From Rhynchonema sp. JSB1_4 (lineage: Eukaryota > Nematoda > Chromadorea > Monhysterida > Xyalidae), in assembly GCA_030248065.1 (NCBI GenBank), contig JASAMV010000085.1, positions 32,600-96,599 of the forward strand: a DNA stretch of 64,000 nt, written 5' to 3'. Position 1 is the stretch's first letter, and every line of letters starts with the position of its first letter. The notes under the pieces are model-generated. The model was not told the DNA's origin, ran no database searches, and saw only the letters and a list, made by a program, of their open reading frames with translations. Shown here piece after piece: positions 55,722 through 64,000 of the stretch. The position numbers and the translations under genes were made by a program.

Positions 55722-56958
55722 GTGCGCACAGCAGCGACAGGTATTGAAAACTGGAAAACAAGGAAGGGACAGATCGCAAGGAATGGATAGACGGACTGTG
55801 CAGGAAGCGAGGGACACTCACCAACAACTGCTTCTTTGTACATAGTCCAAAGAATGCCCCATCATGCCCTGATTCCCGAGCCTTGCCGAGTGACACAGGG
55901 CGACACAGAGCAGGCCCGGTCGACACACAAGGCCAAGGCCGGGAGCACGGGGCGGCCCCGTTGTTGGCAGCCCGACTGCCCGCATAGCACCCGATCAAGG
56001 GTTGACAGCGCGGTCGCTAGTGCAGTCGGGTGCCCGGGGCCTGGGGGTGTTCAGTGCTGCAACGTCACGATGGCAAACGACGATTTACACCGAACGGGGT
56101 AGCTGGACGGCTGGAAAGTCGACCAACAACGAAGTAGGCGTCTGCAACAAATGGGACGTACATAATCATGTTGTGAACAGGTGAGGATTTGACAAACAAA
56201 TGCAAATGCAACATGTCACTTACTCATGAGACAGGCAGTTCTAACTGGAACCAATTGCGATCAGAGTGGATACCGAAGTAAGCGATTGGTCCAGTTCGAA
56301 CCAGGTGTGACGAGTGCGATGCCGCGCGCACAGCCACCCTGCGTTGACAGGGCGACTGCACGACCCGGACTGAGACCGGGACCAACATTAGATTCATGTC
56401 GGTGGACACAACAAACACACAAGTGACTAAAGCACGCACAAACACTCGCTTTTATGGGTGTACAACGCATGGCACTGATTGGCTCCATATTATGTCACCA
56501 CGCGTCACTTGCGTGTTCACCAAAAGGTAACAGAATGGTTCGGGTTTCCGTTCTATGGCTGTTCCGGTCATTCAAGGCTCTGGAACCTGACCTGCCAAGC
56601 GAATAGTGATAGCAATCACAGTGAGTCACAATGAGCGCACACCATACCGACCGGGCAGCTGATGCACAAGGCAAACAAACAGTCACGATGCATCCTGTTG
56701 CTAGTCAACCGCCCGACAACGTGGCACCATGTTTTCGCGTGTAGTCTGTTCAATGAAAACTTTTTCGGTATCCACTGTGTATGTATCGCGTTTATACATA
56801 CATACCTATACTTCAACGCGGCTCGCCTTGCACCTGAAATACCTAGTCCGGAGTCCCATTAGCCCCTAGCATGTGTTGGTTTGCTTTGTGCAAAACACAG
56901 GGTCGATGGATGAAGAAATATGGCGCAATATTCTGATAACGTTTTTTTCAATCCGCAG

Positions 56959-57233
56959 CATATTTCGCAATTGTCAGAGCTGCCTGCCCGCACTTGGTAA
57001 ATAATTATGCGCAGCGAGGTATCGACGACGACGACTGTTTCATGAGTCAGAAAACTGTGGTTCACACGCACCCCCATAAACGGAATTTTTTCCAGAAAAA
57101 ATTCGCGCCACATGATGTCAAGCACGACATTCAAAATTGGAAGTTACCAGGCACACTATGCAGTGTACCTGTACGCATGGACGAAGCAAAACGTGGCATA
57201 AAATGTGCACACTGCATATTCTTTGCAAAATAA
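56959..57233 (+). CDS. Candidate terminal exon, unknown Cys/His-containing protein
   Basis: Preceded by a TTTTTTCAATCCGCAG acceptor and open for about 90 codons to TAA at 57,231. An AATAAA overlaps the stop, which suits a 3' end. The peptide has IDDDDCFM, a THPHKRNFF basic stretch and three Cys near the end (CAHCIFF). Family unknown. It lies about 270 bp upstream of the PAN–ShKT gene. Confidence 0.38.
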
Positions 57234-57502
57234 ATTTTTATCGATCAATTAGCGAACACAACTGTCAGTTTTATTGTCATGCTAAATAACATGAAGGCAT
57301 AATTGAAAAACTGAAAAATACCCAAGGTGGCATGCGTAAGTCGAATGCACACATGCTGATACAACACTTGACACAGAACCACAAACGTCACCTTCATAGC
57401 GTTGAAGTAGCTGGCGTTTATTCCTTATTTCCAAGAAAAATAACCGTAACATCAACGTGGTGGCCGTTGAATACGACCGCTACCAAATGTGAATCCAACG
57501 TG

Positions 57503-58651
57503 ATGATCACTTTAATTCCCATCGTATTTCTGATTTCGTCGGCAGTCGCGTGTTACAAAGAGCACGGCATGGTGCTATCCGGCTTTGCCGATGTGGTCGT
57601 TGATGTTTCAAGTCTGCAGTCGTGCGTACGCGAATGCGGCAAACAGACGCCGGCATGCCTGTAAGTGCGCACGATTCAATGTTTCATGACGTGATGAAAG
57701 CCTATTCCTTGTCCGCATCACAAGAATGATATGGGTCGGTGCGTGCACTTTGCATGCATAAGCTGGGTTCGGCTTGGTCGGCAACTTTGACGTGACATCA
57801 AGTTTTCTCACATGTGTAATGCACCGTGCTCAACCCCCCCAGACCCTGACGTCAGCAAAGTGCATATACAGTACCTGCCAAATTTTATGCAGATCGGGCA
57901 TGTACTATCACGCAGACGGCACGTGCATTCTGAACAGCGAAAACAAACAAACGCAACCCGACTATTTCGGTCCGGACGTCGAGGACCAGGTGAGGCACAT
58001 GAAAACATGCACCGGTTTCGGCCTTGCTCGCAAACAAGTCGGGAGCTCGGTTTTGCCGCAGAATGGCAACTATGTATGTCATCTGTGATTTCGTTGTGTC
58101 GGTGATGTTTTTGACCAGCGTAAAAAGTTGTTCACGCTTCACAGATGAACAGATTTTCAACGACGACAACCTTTGCGCTGGTTGACATTGCGCAGTTTGG
58201 GCACACTCAACAAACACGGCATCTCATGTCAACCACAAAGCACGTATTCGCATTCAAAGCCCTGATCTGGGTCATTCCGAACCTCGATTGGTGGCTAGCA
58301 CATTGTGTGTGCGGGCGAACCAAAATGAATCACACAGAAGGCCATACCCAGTTGCACACCGCAAACGTCACAATATTTGTCGAATGTGTTCAGATAGTGA
58401 CGTACTTCGATGGTTGTGCGACGTCTGACGACGCCGCGTGCCAGTGCGCCGAGGGCGATCGATTCTACGACAAGATCGACCCAACATTTTTGCGAAAGAC
58501 GAATGTCAACGAAAATACTGTCGATGCGTCGCACGTTGGATGTGTCGATTATTCGAGCACGACCAAATGTCAACGTTATGCCCGATTGGACATGTGCGGT
58601 CGCATGGAACGTATTGCCAGACTGTGTCCGAAAAGTTGTGCGCGTTGTTGA
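57503..58651 (+). CDS. Secreted PAN–ShKT protein
   Basis: Exons 57503–57660, 57893–57989 and 58394–58651 join in frame to 171 codons including the stop; introns 232 and 404 bp. There is a signal peptide (ITLIPIVFLISSAVA). A PAN/apple-type module follows (first Cys in CYKEHG, CVRECGKQTPAC, MYYHADGTCILN, then VTYFDGC), and a C-terminal ShKT module CVDYSSTTKCQR…CGRMERI…LCPKSCARC with the six-Cys pattern. PAN modules bind carbohydrate or protein. ShKT modules occur in secreted enzymes, matrix proteins and channel-blocking peptides, and nematodes have many. The small size and lack of an enzyme domain suggest a secreted binding or effector protein. A paralogue faces it 600 bp downstream. Confidence 0.85.
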
Positions 58652-59255
58652 CCATACGGAATGTTCGCGTCAGAATGTGCAATCGAGATGAAAATGTCGT
58701 GTGTGCGACTATGCGTTGTTGTGTCGCCTATTATCATGAATTTCTGCAGATGAAAATGAAAGCATGTGACATGAAATCGGTTAAATTTCGATGCTTTTCA
58801 ATCGTGCCTGAGTGACCTGCATAAACCTTGCGGGCAAGTACATTGTGACTATACGACAACGATTGGTCTGCGACTGTTGTTCGTTTTGTGTTAAAACTAA
58901 GTTTTATGCCCGTTGAAATCAGTGCTCCAGGCGTCCGTTTTTGTTCGGTGTAGAATTGAAATTAGAAAGTGGATCCAGTTCTAACCTGTGATACATAGGA
59001 GGGAGTCGATCACGCTGATCACGACGCCACGACGGTGCTGCAAATAATGCAACGTGAGCCAGAAATTAGAAAAAAGGTGAGCTCAATGGAACTCATTGCC
59101 TGCATATAACGTTATGCGAATAATGTTTCACGTTTTTTTCTGCAAAATAACGCAAATCACAATATAAAACGTGAATGCAAATAAAAAATTATGATGATGA
59201 CAACGACAAATTGATTGAAGGCAATAAACTCTTTTCCGCAAGAACAATACTCTCT

Positions 59256-60793
59256 TCAACAATAGCCACAGGTTCGACGACACAACGATTCAATGTAAAT
59301 TCGACGATCACAGAATCCGAACAGTTTCACTTTGCGACAATCGCTGCGCCTGTCCAGGTCCTGGCAGGACGGATTGGTCTGCGGCGTCGTTCGGTTAAAC
59401 ACCCGATTATTGCCGATTGGACGGGGTTGCGTTGCGTTGGTCGGGTTGCGCGTTGTTTCCCTCCGCGTTGCCGTTCGAGGCGTCGACAATAACCTGCTGA
59501 TCACCTGATTTCGATTGTTGACTTTCAGCGTGCTCCTGGTCTTGGGTGCCGGTCTGCGACGGGTGACAGCGTTGATTGGCTCGCTCGTTGTCGACTCGAA
59601 CTCGAACCTGCTGATTGGATTAGTCGTTGATGAGTGCGTGCTGTGATTGGCTGTTGGTGCGTTTGTGGTCGTTTGGCATAACCTTGGATTGTGACTGCGT
59701 GATGACGATGGCACACATCGTTCGAAGTAGACCGTCTCTTGATCGGCGTCCACGAACAAGTCAGAGTGGGATCGTCGCGTTGCCGTGTTCATGATGCACT
59801 GCTTCGACTCAACCATGTACATCCCTGATCTGTAAAGGTCATGTCACATCTCACAAATCGGTACTGCTATACTTTGGAACTGGAAAAGTTATCTAACTGC
59901 ATGATTCGACCATTAATACACAGATCAGAATTGACAAGGTGTCAAAATAATTAGCCATGCATGGTCAAAACATTGCTTATAACCAAATCACCATATTATT
60001 TGCTGGGTCTTTCGGGGCCTGTGTATTTCTCATTTGTATGCACTGTAAAATATAGGGCAAGTCTGGACCAAAAGCCAGAAAGCATGATCGCTTCAAGCCC
60101 ATGTTAACATCGCGCGACGTACAGGCAAGTGTCGCTTCGTTCACAACGTCGCATACAGTCGTGCTTGTCGAGCACCAACTCGAGTCGATCGACTGATCCC
60201 AGAAGCATTTTGTTGAGCTCGACGTTGCAGAGCGTGCCGCTGACACGTGTCGTCGATTGGTCGTCGTCGCCGAACGGTTGGCAGTTCTCAAAGTACGTGA
60301 CGCGTTCGTCGCGTTCGACGTGGTACGCGGCCGGATGCGACGTGCGCGACGCGCTGTTCAGAATGCACGTTCGACCCGTGATGAAATACGTGCCCGACCT
60401 GCGCGGCAATACGGGGTGATATATCGAACTTGGTGATCGGATCGGATCAAATATTTATTATTGTCCGCATCGACTTTCCAGTTATTTAAGGACACTCTGA
60501 CGGACAGATCGCGTAGGCCTCTGGCCGTACAAATTTTCTCAGATTATTTATTCCTTTTACAACGTCACGCCCATGAAATTTGTTTGCACAGCGGACGCAA
60601 AACCAGGAAAACCAACCAACTTGCAATAAGTTTGCCTGTTGCACTCAATGATGCACTGGTTCATGTTGTCGACCGTGGCCACATCCTGCGAGAATCCCAC
60701 CAACAATCGATCGTTTTCGATCACACATTTTACCGATTCGGCAATGGTGTGAAGCGCCGTGATTGATATTAGACAGATGCTGATTGGTCTCAT
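59256..60793 (-). CDS. Secreted PAN–PAN–Thr/Pro-linker–ShKT protein
   Basis: Minus-strand exons 60793–60621, 60398–60123 and 59829–59256 join in frame to 342 codons by length minus frame remainder, ending at the stop at 59,256. Signal peptide ICLISITALHTIA; first PAN module (CVIENDRLL … CIIECNRQTYC, then GTYFITGRTCILN and VTYFENC); second PAN module (CNVELNKML … CMRRCERSDTC, then GMYMVESKQCIMN and VYFERC); a long Thr/Asn/Pro/Arg-rich linker; and a C-terminal ShKT module CQDLDRRSDC…FCDRR…LCRRTCGYC. Both PAN modules are split by phase-2 introns at the same place as in the plus-strand neighbour, so the two genes are paralogues, with one module duplication. The genes are convergent. Confidence 0.86.
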
Positions 60794-61949
60794 GATCGTC
60801 GCATATCACGTCGCACTGGGAGGGCACAAGTCAACCCATTGTTTTTTTAGACTTTTGAGAGCTTTGAATGTACAAATCTATGGTAGTTTATTCGCTGTAG
60901 CATGTAACTTCTCTCATGCAACATATGTAAATTTCGCAGAAATGAGGCTTTCATTCACTGCACGTTCGACAGTTCTGTAATTCCTGCGGTAGCGTTGTGC
61001 ATGAATTTTAATCATAAACTTGTGTCGGTATTGTGCAGCAAGCATCTGTGGGTGGGTGGGATGGGAGAAGAAACGAAAACGCAACAGCACGTTTTTGTTG
61101 CCTAATTTGTTGACGGAATTGTGATTACTTACTGTGGTGACTGGTTTTCTGGCACTGCCAACTTGGGTCACTTGCCGTTGACTAACACGAGGGTGTCTTT
61201 GATGTCCAGTGAAGATGATGACAGTTTCGCGAGCTCCGGGTTGAAGCCGAAATGTAAAATTCCCTTGAAAGAAAAAGACAGAAGTCATGCTGTACCTAAG
61301 CTGTACGCATCTGGCAACAAAATCTTGGATTTCTGTGCCGGTTTTGCATATCATGGCGTGTGAGCATCATTTCCCTTTCCTTCGTTTTTCTTTTGTGCGT
61401 TTCAAGCTGTAGGGTTTCGCCCTCAATGACGCAGTAGCTGGATCGCTCGCTGTGCGTTGTCTTTTGGATTACAAAGATACAATAAATTCTGCTATGTGAA
61501 TGGCTTAACCAGGTGGAAACAAAATGCGTATAGCGTCACAAATGTTGTGAGTGTCGTAGTGTCTGTCTGTGCAAAACGAATAACAAACAAGTCGAAGCAC
61601 GCCAGAAGAAACACGAACATACGATTGATTAAAGGAATGTGTTTGATCCAAAATCACTGGCAAGGTATCGGTCGGTGCATTGACACATGTGCACATGACA
61701 TCTGTGCAGAATATGTGTCACTTTCACGGCCAACTAAGCTGGCCAACAAAAATTTCCACAATCACCGGACGCCTGCACCTCTTCCACACGGTTGCGGATA
61801 GAAATCAAATATTCGATGCTTGATCATTCACTCACTAAAGCTTTCAAATAAAATACTCCTCGCAACGCAGAAGAACAAAAAATCCGTGCCGGAATGATGG
61901 CGCCACGGAAGAACTGCACTGGCCTTCGTATGTACCGTATTGATAATAA
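60794..61949. other. No supported gene
   Basis: Open frames at 60,914–61,354 (minus), 61,121–61,363 (plus) and 61,457–61,801 (plus) overlap each other and lack domains. The plus frame around 61,190–61,260 has a Ser/Asp-rich stretch that could be an exon. Not supported enough to call. Confidence 0.35.
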
Positions 61950-62287
61950 CATATAGTCCAGCCACGAACTCATGAGACGACTTTTTTTTGAAATTGGCTT
62001 GTGCGGATCCAACAATGTTCCGGTTCCACGTATTTCGGAAATGAAAGAAAGAGAAACGCACGTATTTTTTAAAAACACGCTCTCCACTCGGTGCGTAAAT
62101 TCCCTTTTGACTCCCAAAACATTTGTGTGCTGAACAACGCTGCTGTTCGCGTAAGCACGCAACAAATTGAGGTCAGCCAGCTGGAACTTGTCATCATCTC
62201 CCTCAGCCAATCTCTTTCTTTTGTTTGCGAAAACACGTGTAGCCGGCGCATTTTTGAATGCGGCCAAGCAAGCTTTAAAAAAAGTCG
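61950..62287. mobile_element. MITE (family TAGTCCA…CTCATG), copy 5, truncated on the right
   Basis: The left tip TAGTCCAGCCACGAACTCATG leads into GAGACGACTTTTTTTTG. The matching inverse CTTTAAAAAAAGTCGTCT appears at 62,272–62,290, exactly where the next inverted-repeat element begins, so the last 30 bp or so of this MITE have been lost. Confidence 0.6.
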
Positions 62288-62288
62288 T

Positions 62289-62886
62289 CTAGGTACCATC
62301 ATTTATAGCGCACTGATTGCGCATCGTCTGGAGACAGAGAATGGCACTTGTTGGTTTAGTACCAAGCAAAGCTGTGCAATGAACTTCCATGCAACCTGTC
62401 CCTTCAGCTTCAGCAACGAAATAAGTGTCAAACATCAGTCTCCAGATTGCTTTGGTGTTGGCCGCTGCATCTGATCTTGGATTCAATGTTACGTAAAAAC
62501 TACTATTTAACTTTCCCACGAAAGTCAAATTATAAATGCGGAAAAAGCTTCGAATGTTAGAGAGCAACAGCAATTTTAATTAAGAAGTTGATATCTTGTG
62601 GGTATTTTATCATGAATGACATCACAGCGCATAAACTGCGAACCGCACCTGTGCTTAATAATTAATCTCAAATAAAAACACGAAAAAAACTGAAAAATGT
62701 TACCCAGAATTCATTAAAAGTTTGTAAAAATACAACAAAGTTGGCTGCGCGCGTGAATGTTTGAACCCGCGGCCTTTCATCTTCAGTGCTGCGCGTTATA
62801 CCGCTCGGAATCAGCGTATATTTTTCCCACATTTCTCCCATCCCCTCCAGGAAGCTGTTTCAGCTCAAAGAGCCATACTACACCGC

Positions 62887-62917
<31 letters not shown>

Positions 62918-63658
62918 ACACCCCACCCACGCCCAACCAAAAAACCTCAGACACACACAACAATGCATTAGTGCACGCTACGTAGTTGCCTGATTGATAA
63001 AGCGCACAATGTATTACACACAACACACAGCCAGCCAGTCCGCACTCACACACACAGGCAGGGAGGCAGCCAGCACACACACACACAGGCAGCAAGCACA
63101 ACAGGCAATGCAGCAATGCACGCGTAGTTACATATGTAGTAAAGCTTGTGAAGGAGATTGGCGAAGCGATGTCCGAGCGGTATAACGCGCAGCACTGAAG
63201 ATGAAAGGCCGCGGGTTCAAACATTCACGCGCGCAGCGAAAATTCTGGGTAACATTTTTTCAGTTTTTTCGTGTTTTTATTTGAGATTAATTATTAAGCA
63301 CAGGTGCGGTTCGCAGTTTATGCGCTGTGATGTCATTCATGATAAAATACCGACAAGATATCAACTTCTTAATTAAAATAGCTGTTGCTCTCTAACATTC
63401 GAAGCTTTTTCCGCATTTATAATTTGACTTTCGTGGGAAAGTTAAATAGTAGTTTTTACGTAACATTGAATCCAAGATCAGATGCGGCGGCCAACACCAA
63501 AGCAATCTGGAGACTGATGTTTGACACTTATTTCATTGCTGAAGCTGAAGGGACAGGTTGCATGGAAGTTCATTGCACAGCTTTGCTTGGTACTAAACCA
63601 ACAAGTGCCATTCTCTGAGACGATGCGCAATCAGTGCGCTATAAATGATGGTACCTAG
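62289..63658. mobile_element. 1.37-kb inverted-repeat element with tRNA-like Pol III boxes in both arms
   Basis: The left arm 62,289–62,809 and right arm 63,172–63,658 are inverted copies with few differences. They start CTAGGTACCATCATTTATAG and end at TCCGAGCGGTATAACGC near the spacer. The left arm has about 33 bp extra. The innermost part of each arm looks tRNA-derived: GTCCGAGCGGTATAACGC (A box) and GCGGGTTCAAACATTC (B box), pointing away from the spacer. The 360-bp spacer holds a 28-C run and CA-rich sequence. The arms also keep the same 78-codon open frame (one Val/Ile difference). No target duplication found. It could be two head-to-head SINE-like copies or a fold-back element. Confidence 0.75.
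62890..62917 (+). repeat. Poly(C) run of 28
   Basis: A homopolymer between the arms of the inverted repeat. Length may be unstable or an assembly estimate. Proline-rich ORFs crossing it are artefacts. Confidence 0.85.
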
Positions 63659-64000
63659 GGTGTCAAATACATACCTGGCGGTAAATTAAAAAAAAATAAA
63701 TAACTTGACAAGTTACCATGTTCCTCAAAAGCATAGACATGCGCGTGGGGCACTGCGTTAGTTTTGTTTCAGTGGTGGGTGAAGACGCAGACACAAGCGT
63801 GTCTCCATTGTTAGAACCCCATAGTGAAATCGAAACACAAAATTGGCCTTATGTCACGATAACCACCGATTCATATAGGCACTGGAATAAACGTAAGTGT
63901 GTTCTGAGCTGTTTGATACCGAACAGTAGACATTGAACCATATTCCCGACACAAACTCTTTTTGAACCAACACCCAGCCGATATCAAAACTTTCGTGCAA
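63659..64000. other. No firm gene; possible exon at the edge
   Basis: A plus-strand open frame at 63,718–63,890 (GEDADTSVSPLLEPHSE) ends near a possible GTAAGT donor (63,891–63,896). It might be an exon of a gene continuing past the window. Confidence 0.3.

Noticed and set aside
62757..63224. Proline- and glycine-rich ORFs around 62.8–63.2 kb
   Set aside because: They are produced by the poly(C) and CA-rich spacer of the inverted repeat.

Overview
The window is nuclear DNA of a metazoan. Genes are split by short GT–AG introns (about 57–430 bp, often 57–100 bp), the encoded domains are animal-specific, there is a eukaryotic tRNA-Leu, and a large share of the DNA is cut-and-paste transposon debris. 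PAN and ShKT modules in secreted proteins, an anionic Cys-loop channel, a DEG/ENaC-type channel, a divergent ionotropic glutamate-like receptor and an interstitial run of TTAGGC-type repeats fit an ecdysozoan and would suit a nematode. That placement is inference and I cannot name a species.

Layout. 0–9 kb is gene-poor: a PIF/Harbinger-like element with minisatellite-filled ends carries a BESS-like coding fragment (2310–4244), followed by tRNA-Leu(AAG), a hAT-like element with a mariner-type MITE nested inside it, and a second hAT-type MITE with a perfect 8-bp target duplication. 9–12.8 kb (minus strand) holds a modular secreted protein of CCP/sushi domains, one EGF-like exon and a C-terminal PAN-like exon. 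13–19.9 kb is repeats: several palindromic MITEs, an intronless 697-codon ORF of unknown family, and a 1.5-kb fold-back palindrome that the ORF runs into. 19.9–27.7 kb (plus strand) holds a small gene of unknown function, a complete minus-oriented mini LTR retroelement with identical LTRs, a single-pass membrane protein with a His-rich tail, a type I membrane C-type lectin, and two exons of a tail-like gene with Tyr motifs. 29–33 kb is a five-finger C2H2 zinc-finger/coiled-coil gene whose exon phases can be followed from the first finger to the stop. 33–40 kb is mostly repeats, including a palindrome with TTAGGC-like repeats in its loop.

40–58.7 kb is the most gene-rich part. It holds the anionic Cys-loop channel (39,981–44,374), the start of a DEG/ENaC channel (45,440 on), a phospholipid-scramblase-like protein (50,180–51,403), the divergent iGluR/IR-type receptor (minus, 52,063–54,546) and a PAN–ShKT secreted protein (57,503–58,651). 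A convergent paralogue (minus, 60,793–59,256) has two PAN modules, a Thr/Pro-rich linker and an ShKT module. The window ends with a 1.37-kb inverted repeat whose arms contain tRNA-like Pol III boxes.

The signal no feature explains is a 10-mer, TGATGTTTCA, which I counted by eye 19 times on both strands (about 0.1 expected by chance). It is concentrated in and around the genes between 28 and 43 kb. Its 3' part resembles the CTGTTTCA core of nematode piRNA promoters, so the window may contain an undescribed set of small-RNA promoters or another dispersed regulatory motif.
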